Shown in pieces: positions 53,999 to 62,154 of a stretch of DNA of 64,000 nucleotides. Position numbers and translations under genes: made by a program. A model generated the notes under the pieces. That model worked only from the letters and a program-made list of their open reading frames with translations. It did no database searches and was not told the DNA's origin. This stretch comes from Afipia massiliensis (GTDB taxonomy: Bacteria > Pseudomonadota > Alphaproteobacteria > Rhizobiales > Xanthobacteraceae): the NCBI RefSeq assembly GCF_014203115.1, contig NZ_JACHIJ010000002.1, positions 62,001 to 126,000 on the forward strand, written 5' to 3'. The number at the start of each line of letters is the position of its first letter. Position 1 is the stretch's first letter.

Positions 53999-55177
53999 AT
54001 GGAAATTCAGGCAACACTCCCAGAAAAAGGCCGCGATCTGCGGCTCGATTTCTTCCGCGGTATCGCCAACTGGTGGATTTTTCTCGACCACATTCCCAAC
54101 AACATCATCAATTGGGTCACCCCGCGAAACTACGGTTTCAGCGACGCCGCCGACCTGTTCGTGTTCATCTCGGGCTACACGGCGTCGTTTGTGTACGCCA
54201 AGATGATGCTCGATCGCGGCTTTATCGTCGGCTCGACACGGTTGTGGAAGCGCGTCTGGCAACTCTACGTCGCGCACGTCATTCTGTTCGTGATCTATAT
54301 CGCGGCGATCGGCTGGGTCGCGCTGCGATACGCCGATCCTGACATCCTCAACGAGTTCAACGTCGCCGGCCTGATCGAGAACCCGATCCAGACACTCGAT
54401 CAGGGGCTTTTGCTGCGCTTCAAGCCGGTCAATCTGGACGTGCTGCCGCTCTACATCATCCTGATGGGCTTCTTCCCGCCAGTGCTGTGGCTGATGCTGC
54501 GCAAGCCCGACATGGTGATGATCGCTTCGCTGGTGCTGTATTTCGCGGCCCGTCAGTTCGGCTGGAATTTCTCGGCCTATCCGACCGGCTCCTGGTATTT
54601 CAATCCCTATACCTGGCAGCTGCTGTTCGTATTCGGCGCCTGGTTCGCGCTCGGCGGGGCAAACGAATCCCGGTCGGTGATCAAGTCGCAATGGCTGCTG
54701 ATTGCCGGCACGATCTATCTCATCTTCGCGATGATCATGACGATGGCCGGGCGCTTTGAATCCTTCGGCGCGCTGTTTCCGAAGTGGCTCTATGACGCCT
54801 TCAACCCGAACGACAAGACGTTCCTCGCGCCATATCGCGTCATCCATTTCGTGGTGATTGCATTCTTCATCACCCGCTTTGTGCCCAAGGACTGGAGTTT
54901 ACTCGAATCGAAGTGGCTCGAACCCGTGATCAAGTGCGGTCAGCAGTCACTGCAGGTTTTCTGCGTCGGTATCTTCCTGTCTTTTGTCGCGCACTTCATC
55001 CTGATGCTGAGCTGGGGCACTGTCTGGGCGCAGCTGGGCGTCTCCATCGGTGGCGTCGCAATCCTGACTGCCGTGGCGTATTACGGAAGCTGGTCCAAGA
55101 AGCAGGACAAGCCGTCAGCGCGCACGGCATCTCCAAAGGCGGCCGGGACGCAGACTTCGGCGGCGCCGGGGGCTTGA
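53999..55177 (+). CDS. opgC: OpgC-family membrane acyltransferase
   Basis: 392 residues with about 10 hydrophobic helices. The opening RDLRLDFFRGIANWWIFLDHIPNN and FSDAADLFVFISGYTASFVYA match the OpgC subset of acyltransferase-3-like proteins. Family members succinylate osmoregulated periplasmic glucans (or cyclic glucans) using a cytoplasmic donor. Bradyrhizobium relatives have several such genes, so the exact acceptor is uncertain. The C-terminal 30 residues are Ala/Thr/Lys-rich and disordered. It stands alone, facing tRNA-Pro. Confidence 0.85.
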   Translation: MEIQATLPEKGRDLRLDFFRGIANWWIFLDHIPNNIINWVTPRNYGFSDAADLFVFISGYTASFVYAKMMLDRGFIVGSTRLWKRVWQLYVAHVILFVIYIAAIGWVALRYADPDILNEFNVAGLIENPIQTLDQGLLLRFKPVNLDVLPLYIILMGFFPPVLWLMLRKPDMVMIASLVLYFAARQFGWNFSAYPTGSWYFNPYTWQLLFVFGAWFALGGANESRSVIKSQWLLIAGTIYLIFAMIMTMAGRFESFGALFPKWLYDAFNPNDKTFLAPYRVIHFVVIAFFITRFVPKDWSLLESKWLEPVIKCGQQSLQVFCVGIFLSFVAHFILMLSWGTVWAQLGVSIGGVAILTAVAYYGSWSKKQDKPSARTASPKAAGTQTSAAPGA

Positions 55178-55278
55178 TCTGCGGCTGGAGGACTGCATCT
55201 GCGGGCGGTTTTTTGCCGCCCGCGATGCGCCATTCCGCCTTGCTGACGCCATGCGAAGCGTGTATCGACTGCATTCAT

Positions 55279-55355
55279 CGGGGTATAGCGTAGCCTGGTA
55301 GCGCGGCAGTTTTGGGTACTGCAGGTCCGAGGTTCGAATCCTCGTGCCCCGACCA
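55279..55355 (+). tRNA. tRNA-Pro (TGG anticodon)
   Basis: Acceptor CGGGGTA pairs with TGCCCCG. Anticodon stem GCAGT/ACTGC with loop TTTGGGT, anticodon TGG. T arm cgaggTTCGAATcctcg. CCA encoded; 77 nt. Phage-like genes begin 158 bp downstream, so it is a likely integration site; the other att copy must be outside the window. Confidence 0.95.
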
Positions 55356-55512
55356 TCTACCCTGTTGAATCTCCTCAACTTTTCAAATGCGATTCTGACG
55401 CGATTCTGACACGCGGTTCTTACGGCGTTCTTGGCCGTGAAACTGCGCGCTTGATCGCGCGCCTGGCGTTCGTTGCGTGTGAGTTTCCCCTCTCACTCCA
55501 ACAGGACGGCTG

Positions 55513-57300
55513 ATGAAACATCCCATTCCCCGCGAAGCCTTGGACGATCGGCTCGGCTTCATCGGAACGTCTGGTTCCGGCAAAACCTACAACGCCGGTA
55601 CTGCGGTCGAGATCCTGCTGGCCGCTCATAAGGCCCGCGTGATCATCATCGATCCGCTGGGCGCCTGGTGGGGCCTGCGGCTCCTTGCCGACGGCAAAAC
55701 CGATTCGAAATTCAATGTCGTGATCTTTGGCGGCGACCATGCCGATTTGCCCCTCAACGAACAGGCTGGGGCTCTCCTCGGTGAGACCGCCGCCACGATG
55801 GCGGAAAGCTGCATCATCGATCTGAGCAAGCTGCCAAGCCGCGCCGCGGAACGCCGGTTTATGGTGGCCTTCCTCGAGACGATTTACCGTAAGGCCGGCG
55901 GCGAACTGTTTCACCTGATCGTCGACGAGGCCGATCTATTCGCGCCACAAAACCCGCAGAAGGGCGACGAAGCGCTGCTCGGCCATATGGACAACATTGT
56001 CCGGCGCGGTCGACTGCGCGGTTTCATTCCTTGGCTGATCACGCAACGGCCCGCCGTGCTGAATAAGAACGTCCTCAGCCAGGTCGACGGCCTACTGGCA
56101 TTCAAGCTGACGTCCTCGCAAGACCGTGACGCGCTCGATGCCTGGATCGAGGGTCAGGCAGACAAAGCCCAGGGCAAAGCTATCAAGGACTCGCTGCCGA
56201 CCTTCCCGATCGGCGAAGGTGTCGTCTGGCTGCCCTCGCACGGCATTCTGCAACGAAGCCAGTTTCCAAAGAAGGTGACTTTCGACAGCTCCCGCAAGCC
56301 CAAACGCGGGGAAAAGCTGAAGAACCGAAAACTGAAGCCGCTCAACGTCGGGAAGCTCAAAGAGCAACTCGCGACCGTCGTAGAGGAGGCCAAGGCCAAC
56401 GACCCGAGGGAGCTTCGCGCCACGATCGCCGCATTACGCAAAGATTTGGCATCGAAATCCCTCATTATGCAAAAGCCGACTTCCGCGCCGATTGACAAGA
56501 AAACCGTCTCTGACGCCGAGGCTCGCGGCCGCGCGATCGGCAAGGTTGAAGGCTACGCCGCCGGCGTGACCGACGTCGCAAAGGCCACGGATCTGATTAT
56601 GAAGGCGATCACGCCAATCAAATCGATCGTCGCTAACGTCGACCTTATCGTTCCGCAAATCCAATCAGTGATCGATCGCGCATCAGCGAAACACGTCAAG
56701 GCGGCAACGAAGGAAGCCGCCAAGAAATCGGGCTCGCCGGCGGTAGCACCCCCGCCTCCCGCCCCGCCGCGCGCGACGGTTTCCCCAGCGCCGCGCGCAT
56801 CATCACCGGCTGCGGCGAGCGGTGATGGCTCTCTATCAAATCCCCAGGCGCACCTTCTGCGCGCGCTGGCGTGGTGGTTGCAAATGGGCCATCCGCAGCC
56901 GTCGCGCAGCCAGCTCGCCGCGATCGCAGGCTGGAAGGTCGGCGGCAGCAACATGCGGGGACGCCTCAGCGAGTTGTCCTCGGCCGGGCTTATCCACTAT
57001 CCGGCGTCTGGCGTCGTTGCCCTGACGGAAGCGGGGCAAGCGGCCGCGCCGGCGCCGGACATGAGCGCTACGCTGGTCGATAGCATCAAGGCGATGCTGA
57101 CTAATCCGCAGCTGCAGCTTTTCAACCATTTGCTGCAATCCGGCGCGACGCCGATCACGCGCGAGGATCTCGCCGGCGCCGTCGGCTGGGAGCCTGCCGG
57201 CAGCAACATGCGCGGCCGTCTCAGCGAGCTCAGCGCGATAGAGGTCATTTCCTACCCGGGCAAGGGAATGGTCTCCCTGCAGGATTGGGTGGTGTCATGA
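55513..57300 (+). CDS. Phage-encoded P-loop ATPase (HerA/FtsK-like, DUF87) with two C-terminal winged-helix domains
   Basis: 595 residues. Walker A Gly18-Thr25 in GFIGTSGSGKTYN, Walker B near residue 140 in FHLIVDEADLF, and sensor-like LITQRPAVLNKNVL, as in HerA/VirB4-type translocating ATPases. Residues about 270-320 are basic and probably coiled; 410-435 are a Pro/Ala linker. The C-terminus has two related winged-helix repeats, about 437-505 and 525-592, each with SNMRGRLSEL followed by a YP-G-G-V/M wing. So the ATPase is probably targeted to DNA by the tail. Leading position in the phage train suggests a DNA-processing role. Confidence 0.75.
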   Translation: MKHPIPREALDDRLGFIGTSGSGKTYNAGTAVEILLAAHKARVIIIDPLGAWWGLRLLADGKTDSKFNVVIFGGDHADLPLNEQAGALLGETAATMAESCIIDLSKLPSRAAERRFMVAFLETIYRKAGGELFHLIVDEADLFAPQNPQKGDEALLGHMDNIVRRGRLRGFIPWLITQRPAVLNKNVLSQVDGLLAFKLTSSQDRDALDAWIEGQADKAQGKAIKDSLPTFPIGEGVVWLPSHGILQRSQFPKKVTFDSSRKPKRGEKLKNRKLKPLNVGKLKEQLATVVEEAKANDPRELRATIAALRKDLASKSLIMQKPTSAPIDKKTVSDAEARGRAIGKVEGYAAGVTDVAKATDLIMKAITPIKSIVANVDLIVPQIQSVIDRASAKHVKAATKEAAKKSGSPAVAPPPPAPPRATVSPAPRASSPAAASGDGSLSNPQAHLLRALAWWLQMGHPQPSRSQLAAIAGWKVGGSNMRGRLSELSSAGLIHYPASGVVALTEAGQAAAPAPDMSATLVDSIKAMLTNPQLQLFNHLLQSGATPITREDLAGAVGWEPAGSNMRGRLSELSAIEVISYPGKGMVSLQDWVVS

Positions 57301-57506
57301 GCCGGCGAAACAAAAATCAGCTGAGGTTACCGATCAGGCGATATTCGGTGCGCGCCGATAGTTTCGAGGCGGATATCCAAGCCGCGACGCCGGCGGCCGC
57401 AAAATATGAGTTGTTCAAACGGCTGCGGGAAGCGGGCTATTTCAAAGGCGATGACTTTCGGGAATTTGTCCGCCGTTCGCCGACCGCGCGCGAGCTCCTG
57501 CGATGA
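57297..57506 (+). CDS. Small phage hypothetical protein
   Basis: 69 residues. Its ATG overlaps the ATPase stop (ATGA). Basic N-terminus (MSRRNKNQLRLPIRRYSVRAD) and a C-terminal helical part (FKRLREAGYFKGDDFREFVRR). No family recognised. The overlap chain before and after supports expression. Confidence 0.55.
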   Translation: MSRRNKNQLRLPIRRYSVRADSFEADIQAATPAAAKYELFKRLREAGYFKGDDFREFVRRSPTARELLR

Positions 57507-57802
57507 CGGCCGCGCTTCCCCGCCTAGAGCTCGACCCGACGCCGTCGGACTTCGACGAAGCCGTGATCCTGATCGACGGCCACGAGGAGGAAACCATCCG
57601 GATCGAATGCACCGGCGCGGCCGAGCTCGCCGCGCGCCTGGCGGCGATCGCCAATGGCCACGCCGAAACAACGAAAGCCCTTACCGCAGCGATGCACGCG
57701 TTGCGCAGCTATCAATTCAGTAATGCGTCCCCTGAGCTCGCGGTGTCGACCGCCGACTATTGCGAGCAGATCCTCAAGCAACAATCCGGAGCCGCAGCAT
57801 GA
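57503..57802 (+). CDS. Small phage hypothetical protein
   Basis: 99 residues, ATGA-coupled on both sides. Acidic first half (PTPSDFDEAVILIDGHEEETIRIE) and Ala-rich helical second half. No metal site or membrane helix; function unknown. Confidence 0.55.
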   Translation: MTAALPRLELDPTPSDFDEAVILIDGHEEETIRIECTGAAELAARLAAIANGHAETTKALTAAMHALRSYQFSNASPELAVSTADYCEQILKQQSGAAA

Positions 57803-58011
57803 CCACCATCGCTCACACGTTCTCACGTCATCAATCGCTGCATGACGAAATCGCCACAAAGCATCCTTCCCTCGCCGGCGGCCTGGTCTGGTGCCGACAC
57901 TGCAACAAGTCACGCCGCGTGGATCCTGCGGAATGCCTCCGCTCCGGCTGGCCGAAGTGCTGCAAGGGCCACACGATGACGATCAACCAGCCGAAGCCGG
58001 CAACGCCATGA
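57799..58011 (+). CDS. Small phage protein with a zinc-ribbon-like cysteine cluster
   Basis: 70 residues, coupled by ATGA to both neighbours. Cysteines and histidines (WCRHCNKSRRVDPAECL, KCCKGHTM) could bind one zinc ion. Such mini zinc fingers are common among phage early proteins; no further role can be stated. Confidence 0.55.
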   Translation: MTTIAHTFSRHQSLHDEIATKHPSLAGGLVWCRHCNKSRRVDPAECLRSGWPKCCKGHTMTINQPKPATP

Positions 58012-58241
58012 TCAAAGCCCGAATGAACAACCAGATCTTGCTTGGGCTATCCCACGCCAATCTCGATCGACTTCGCGCCGATGGCGTTAAGGGCGGAATT
58101 CACATCAAAGGCGCCGAGCTATTGCTCGATTTCGATATCTACATCACAGCCGCGCCGAACGAAGGCATTCTGCTCGAGGCAATGAGCGACATGATCGGGC
58201 CAGACACGAAAGTGAACATCGATAAAAGGCTCAAGTCATGA
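58008..58241 (+). CDS. Small phage hypothetical protein
   Basis: 77 residues from ATG 58008 inside the preceding gene's end (ATGA); it overlaps the next ATG as well. Alternating alpha/beta pattern (ELLLDFDIYITAAPNEG). No recognised family. Confidence 0.5.
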   Translation: MIKARMNNQILLGLSHANLDRLRADGVKGGIHIKGAELLLDFDIYITAAPNEGILLEAMSDMIGPDTKVNIDKRLKS

Positions 58242-58456
58242 AGCTCATCATCGAAGCGACCGGCACGATAGAGCACATACACGGCTTTCCGGCGCGCGTC
58301 TGGAAGGGCCGCACCGAAAGCGGAATTGAGGTCACTTGCTGGATCCCGATCGTGCAAACCCGAAGGGACGCCGATAACGCCGAGTTTGAGCGCGAGCTCA
58401 ACGAGATCGAGGTCCGTCGTGAGCTGGTCTCGATCGACATGCGAATGATCCTCTAG
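58238..58456 (+). CDS. Small phage hypothetical protein
   Basis: 72 residues, ATGA-coupled to the previous gene. The N-terminal half looks like a small beta barrel (KLIIEATGTIEHIHGFPARVWKG, then ESGIEVTCWIPIV), the C-terminal half an acidic helix. It ends the first coupled block; a 112-bp gap follows. Confidence 0.55.
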   Translation: MKLIIEATGTIEHIHGFPARVWKGRTESGIEVTCWIPIVQTRRDADNAEFERELNEIEVRRELVSIDMRMIL

Positions 58457-58568
58457 CCTCGATTCGAGCGGTCTGTTCCCTGCCCCGACGCGCTGTAGGA
58501 CTCAACGCCACCCACAACTATATCTAGGACTGTTTGCCTAGCGCCTCAGGCTGCGCTTGAATGTCGGC

Positions 58569-58997
58569 ATGGGTGGTAGCCGCAGAAATGACAACGATCG
58601 TCGCCGCGTCGCCGGGATCATCGAAAACCCGGACGTCGTCGTGGCCGAGGCCGAGCGCCGGCGCTGCATCGAATCCGTGAAGGCCTACAATCTGCAGCTC
58701 AAGGCATGGCACGAGGCCGAGCCCTGCCCGTCCATGGGCGTGGCCTGCATCGCTGGCTTTGGCTGGATGGAGGTCTATTGCGGCGGCTGTCGCCAGGTCG
58801 CGTCGATCGACCTGGCTGCGCTCAACGTCCATCCGTTGACGAAGGTGGTCAACATCGCCGCGCGCCTGCGGTGCGAGCGGTGCCGTGGCAATGGACCGAC
58901 GGCGAAGATCCTCGAGCTAAAAGCAACTCCGCCGGAAACCGTGGCCGATCGGTACAGGCGAAGATGGCAAGCGGCAAACGGTGGCGAGAGCGCTTAA
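58569..58997 (+). CDS. Phage hypothetical protein with zinc-ribbon motif
   Basis: 142 residues from ATG 58569; a TTG at 58557 is also possible. Two cysteine pairs, YCGGCRQV and LRCERCRGNG, about 40 residues apart, form a likely zinc ribbon. The tail is basic (DRYRRRWQAANGG). A 13-codon frame starting at 58997 (TAATG overlap) bridges to the next gene and may serve only for re-initiation. Confidence 0.55.
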   Translation: MGGSRRNDNDRRRVAGIIENPDVVVAEAERRRCIESVKAYNLQLKAWHEAEPCPSMGVACIAGFGWMEVYCGGCRQVASIDLAALNVHPLTKVVNIAARLRCERCRGNGPTAKILELKATPPETVADRYRRRWQAANGGESA

Positions 58998-59030
58998 TGA
59001 CCGACGATGCGAATCTGATATTGCCGGTCG

Positions 59031-59306
59031 ATGTCTGAAAAGCCGTTCCAGAAATTCAAAGAAAATCGCCCGTATTCCAACCCTGAGGCCGCCGCCCGCG
59101 AGCTGCTGCGCATCTATCGCGCTGTGCTGAAGGACGGCGGGACGCACACCTATACCGGCATCACCAACCGCGAGTTCATCTATGACGCTGGCGGAAGCGT
59201 CGAGGAATACGCAGCCGGGCGGGATTTCGGGATCGCTCAGAAATGGTTCCGGATCGACGAGAGCGGCACGCGGGTTTTCCTGCTGCCGGATGGCGAGGAC
59301 GCCTAG
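59031..59306 (+). CDS. Small phage hypothetical protein
   Basis: 91 residues (FKENRPYSNPEAAARELLRIYRA, TNREFIYDAGGSVEEYAAG). Soluble alpha/beta, no motif known. It overlaps the end of the 13-codon bridging frame. Confidence 0.55.
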   Translation: MSEKPFQKFKENRPYSNPEAAARELLRIYRAVLKDGGTHTYTGITNREFIYDAGGSVEEYAAGRDFGIAQKWFRIDESGTRVFLLPDGEDA

Positions 59307-59363
59307 GAACCGCCGTGCGCGCCAGCAGTTGACTCCACAAGTTGCCTTGCGTGGAGTTGCGTT

Positions 59364-59648
59364 GTGCCTGCTCGAAAGCGGTTTGAGCCGCCGATCCCGG
59401 TCCCGAACGGGCGACCGCTGCGAACGATCGGCGAAGCCGTCAGCTACATCGAGAAGCTTCCCAAATCAGAACAATCGGCCGCAGAGTGGGAGGATGCCAT
59501 GCGCGCGCTGATCGTTGTCATCGAAGGCGATGGCCCCGCGATGTTCGCCCGCATGGGCATCATGAGGGCGCTAAACCGGCACCAGCCGCCGAAGGCGCTG
59601 CCCAGGATGAAAAGAGAGCGCCCATGGATGCGACGAAAGCCGGTCTGA
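59364..59648 (+). CDS. Small phage hypothetical protein
   Basis: 94 residues from a GTG at 59364. The basic, proline-rich head (PARKRFEPPIPVPNGRPLR) is followed by a helical core (IGEAVSYIEKLP, EDAMRALIVVIE), then a basic tail that overlaps the next gene. No family recognised. Confidence 0.5.
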   Translation: MPARKRFEPPIPVPNGRPLRTIGEAVSYIEKLPKSEQSAAEWEDAMRALIVVIEGDGPAMFARMGIMRALNRHQPPKALPRMKRERPWMRRKPV

Positions 59649-59809
59649 TTCCGCGCGGCAAATACATCGGAAAGCGCGACGGCCGGCCTGTCGCCGAGGC
59701 AGAGCATTTCATCAAATGCGCCGCCTGTGGCGGCTGGATCGACTGCCGGGATCTCGGCGCCGTCTTCGACCACGAGGGACCTCTTCCCCACCCCAACCGG
59801 CCGCAGTGA
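59624..59809 (+). CDS. Small phage protein with a cysteine cluster
   Basis: 61 residues from ATG 59624, overlapping the previous gene by 25 bp. FIKCAACGGWIDCRDLGAVFDHEGPLPH has three Cys and two His in zinc-finger-like spacing. Similar short proteins are found in phages of Rhizobiales; role unknown. Confidence 0.5.
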   Translation: MDATKAGLIPRGKYIGKRDGRPVAEAEHFIKCAACGGWIDCRDLGAVFDHEGPLPHPNRPQ

Positions 59810-59896
59810 CCGGATTCGTCAAGCCGTCGCAAAGGCTTGAAACGAACAATTAACCGATCAATGGAAGGTTCTGGCACTCACAGCCCGAGAGTGCCA

Positions 59897-60280
59897 ATGA
59901 GCCACGCCGCCGCCAAACCGGCACCGATGTCCGAAAAGAGGATCGCGGCCAAGCGCCTCGATCTCTGTAGCGAGCTCGTCGGTATCCACAAAAAGCACGA
60001 GACCGTCTTTGCCAGGATCGACGAGATCAAGGCCGAGCTCAAGACAATGGCCACCGACGCCGGAGCAAACTTCAAAGAGACGATTCCCGGCAAAGGCACC
60101 GTGCACGTCGCCGGCGAAAAGGAAGGCTCGTTCAAGGGCGACTTCCCCATTCTGCAGGTCGACGCTTGGAAAGGCCTGAAATCGGCGCAGCAGGACAAGC
60201 TGCTCGAGACGGGCGTGGTGAAGATCGAGGCCCAATACGGCGGCAAGTATTACGGCGCCGTCACCGTCAAGCTTTTCTGA
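59897..60280 (+). CDS. Phage hypothetical protein, host-nuclease-inhibitor-like shape
   Basis: 127 residues from ATG 59897, preceded by GAGAG; upstream in-frame ATGs at 59837 and 59861 exist. A helical segment (LDLCSELVGIHKKHETVFARI, DEIKAELKTMATDAG) is followed by a beta-rich part (IPGKGTVHVAGEKEGSFKGDFP). The layout resembles Gam-like or single-strand-binding accessory proteins only loosely; no firm call. Confidence 0.5.
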   Translation: MSHAAAKPAPMSEKRIAAKRLDLCSELVGIHKKHETVFARIDEIKAELKTMATDAGANFKETIPGKGTVHVAGEKEGSFKGDFPILQVDAWKGLKSAQQDKLLETGVVKIEAQYGGKYYGAVTVKLF

Positions 60281-60302
60281 AGTAACAGCGCAGGAGCTGC
60301 TC

Positions 60303-60743
60303 ATGATCTCGCCGTCGATCGGACGCATCGTCTGGTTTCATCCGCACATCAGCGAGCGCGATCCGAATGCGCAGCCGCTGGCCGCGATCGTCGCCAAGGT
60401 GCTGAGCGATCACGCAGTGAACCTCGGCGTCTTCCGCGGCGACGGCACCACGTTCGCCATGCAGAACGTCCCGCTCCTGCAGGATGATGACGAGATCGAT
60501 CTCGAGCAGCCGTTCTGTGAATGGATGCCCTTCCAGAAGGGCCAGGCGGCAAAGACAGAGGCCTTGCAGGCGCAGGTCACCGCCGGCACCGGCCCGGCCG
60601 AGCTCACCGGCCGACTCGCCAATCACACGGTCGCCGCCCCCGCGCCAGGCGCGCAGGAAGCGGATCAGGCTGCAGCGGCTGCATCGCCCCCCGCGGCCGC
60701 TGCAGCTCCCGCCGCGGAAGCCACCACGGAGACCGCAACTTGA
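60303..60743 (+). CDS. Phage hypothetical protein with Ala/Pro-rich tail
   Basis: 146 residues, AGGAG ribosome site upstream. The N-terminal 85 residues form a folded domain (PSIGRIVWFHPHISERD, VNLGVFRGDGTTFAMQNVPLLQ) of the type seen in many prophages near replication or tail genes. The last 60 are Ala/Pro/Glu-rich and disordered. Its stop overlaps a TTG start. Confidence 0.55.
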   Translation: MISPSIGRIVWFHPHISERDPNAQPLAAIVAKVLSDHAVNLGVFRGDGTTFAMQNVPLLQDDDEIDLEQPFCEWMPFQKGQAAKTEALQAQVTAGTGPAELTGRLANHTVAAPAPGAQEADQAAAAASPPAAAAAPAAEATTETAT

Positions 60744-61165
60744 ACGCCAAACGCAAAACCCGCGCCCATCTCGAGGCCGCATTACAGGCTGAGGGCGCGG
60801 CGCGCATCGAGCTTCAGCAGCTGCTCGACAGTCGCATGGCAAACTTCAAGACCGCACTCGGCGAATATGAGGCTGCGCGCAAGGCAGTCGACGAACTCAA
60901 GGAGCGTCTGGCGCTTTCAGAGGCCGAAAACCAGCGCATGCGCGGTTATCTGGCGCGCGTCCAGGAAGACGACGTTGTTCGGGAGGAACTGGTCACTGTT
61001 GGCGAACTGGACGGCGAGGCGCGGCTTGTGCCGAAGCGAAAGCCGACAGTTTTTCATGAGCCGAATGGCTACCGCGAAGACGGTCGCGCGGGCTGCAACA
61101 CCATGGCTATGGCCTATGACCGCGATCTTTCGCGGCCGGCGCGGAAACACTGGGTGACGTACTGA
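60740..61165 (+). CDS. Phage hypothetical coiled-coil protein
   Basis: 141 residues from a TTG at 60740 overlapping the previous stop (TTGA). Residues 5-85 are strongly helical and heptad-like (EAARKAVDELKERLALSEAENQ), then a short C-terminal domain with basic residues. It overlaps the next ATG by one base. Confidence 0.5.
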   Translation: MNAKRKTRAHLEAALQAEGAARIELQQLLDSRMANFKTALGEYEAARKAVDELKERLALSEAENQRMRGYLARVQEDDVVREELVTVGELDGEARLVPKRKPTVFHEPNGYREDGRAGCNTMAMAYDRDLSRPARKHWVTY

Positions 61166-61620
61166 TGTGCTGGTGCACGCCCGGAATAAAGACGCCCAAT
61201 TGCGGTGCGATCAACTGTCGTCCGCCAACCAGAGGATCCACGATGGACAGTCTCAAAGTCACTGACGCGGCCGCCGGCGCGGTAGCGGTCGCACCACGCG
61301 TCACGCTGGCCGACATCGAAGGCGCAATCTCGGCGCGGTTCGATCTCGGTCCTAACGCCCTTTTCACGGCGCTGGGCGCTGTGAGCACGGAGAACGGCGG
61401 CGACGGTTCGCCACCGTCATACGATGTGGTTCAGTCGCTGAAGTGCTTCTCAGTCTGCCTCCTTGTGATGAAGAACGGCTTTACCGTCATCGGCAAGAGT
61501 GCGCCGGCGTCGGCCGAGAACTTCAACGCCGAGCTCGGCCGCAAGTTCGCGTACGAAGACGCGATCCGCGAGATCTGGCCCTTGATGGGCTTCTCGTTGC
61601 GCGACAGACTGGCGGGATAG
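61165..61620 (+). CDS. N4 Gp49 / Sf6 gene 66 family phage protein
   Basis: 151 residues from ATG 61165 (TGATG overlap). An internal start at 61243 (MDSLKVTDAAAG) is possible. The C-terminal half has the family pattern: CLLVMKNGFTVIGKSAPASA, then ENFNAELGRKFAYEDAIREI and WPLMGFSLRDRLAG. This conserved small phage family is of unknown function and is the clearest single marker that the region is phage-derived. Confidence 0.75.
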   Translation: MCWCTPGIKTPNCGAINCRPPTRGSTMDSLKVTDAAAGAVAVAPRVTLADIEGAISARFDLGPNALFTALGAVSTENGGDGSPPSYDVVQSLKCFSVCLLVMKNGFTVIGKSAPASAENFNAELGRKFAYEDAIREIWPLMGFSLRDRLAG

Positions 61621-61658
61621 TCCCTGCCGGCGCCGCCGGCGTCAGTTGCGTGTAGGGT

Positions 61659-62033
61659 ATGAAGACCACCGTCCGCGTGCTGCGCGGCCGCCACCGCGGC
61701 CGCACCGGCTGGATCTCCGGAGATCTCGAAAGCCGATGCGCGCGCGGTATCACGAAAGCGATCGTGAAGCTGTCCGACGACGTCGAGCTGCTCGAGACGG
61801 CAAACCTCGAGGCCGTGGCCCAGCTGGGCCTTTTCGGAGATCCACAAACAGAAACGCCGCCGGCCATGGGCCAGCGGCGTATGTTTATTCCGGAAGTGCG
61901 CTATGGGCGGCGGCTACATACCCTTGACGTAGCGAAGCACCGCGACGGTGCCGGCAGCGATCGCCACCAGGCCGCCTACCCCGCCCAGGATCTTCGTCGC
62001 CAGCCAAATGATCCCTTTGGCCTGGATCAGTAG
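61659..62033 (+). CDS. Small phage hypothetical protein, doubtful C-terminus
   Basis: 124 residues as read. The first 65 look genuine: a KOW-like basic loop (VRVLRGRHRGRTGWISGDLE) and VKLSDDVELLETANLE. The last 40 run antisense through the minus-strand XhlA-like gene and look like non-coding translation. A hairpin (61854-61880) lies where a natural end would be expected, so either the stop has been lost or the 3' end is truly overlapping. Confidence 0.45.
   Translation: MKTTVRVLRGRHRGRTGWISGDLESRCARGITKAIVKLSDDVELLETANLEAVAQLGLFGDPQTETPPAMGQRRMFIPEVRYGRRLHTLDVAKHRDGAGSDRHQAAYPAQDLRRQPNDPFGLDQ
61854..61880. terminator. Hairpin between convergent phage genes
   Basis: Arms acgccgc (61854-61860) and gcggcgt (61874-61880) with a 13-nt loop, followed by atgtttatt. 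Located where the plus-strand early train meets the minus-strand lysis cassette, so a weak, possibly bidirectional terminator. It lies within the plus-strand frame above. Confidence 0.3.
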
Positions 62034-62153
62034 CGTGTAGACGTCATCGAGCTTCTTCTCGATCGACTCCAGCCGTTCGTCGGTCTTGGCGTCTTTCTCC
62101 TCGAGGATCGCAACTCGCTCGTTGGTTGTCGCCAGGCGCGGACGCGTGGACAT
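61914..62153 (-). CDS. XhlA-like phage membrane protein (holin/haemolysin accessory)
   Basis: 79 residues from ATG 62153, one base after the o-spanin stop. An N-terminal coiled coil (TTNERVAILEEKDAKTDERL, ESIEKKLDDVYTLL) is followed by one C-terminal helix (GGVGGLVAIAAGTVAVLRYV). XhlA proteins have this coiled-coil plus tail-helix plan and assist holins in lysis cassettes; homology is by plan and location. Confidence 0.6.
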   Translation of the reverse strand: MSTRPRLATTNERVAILEEKDAKTDERLESIEKKLDDVYTLLIQAKGIIWLATKILGGVGGLVAIAAGTVAVLRYVKGM

Positions 62154-62154
62154 T

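Noticed and set aside
55356..55512. attL and integrase of the tRNA-Pro element
   Set aside because: No integrase frame lies between the tRNA and the ATPase gene, and no second copy of the tRNA 3' end is inside the window, so the boundary could not be shown.
61165..61620. Acb2-type anti-CBASS sponge
   Set aside because: Size and phage context suggested it, but the C-terminal pattern fits the N4 Gp49/Sf6 gene 66 family instead.
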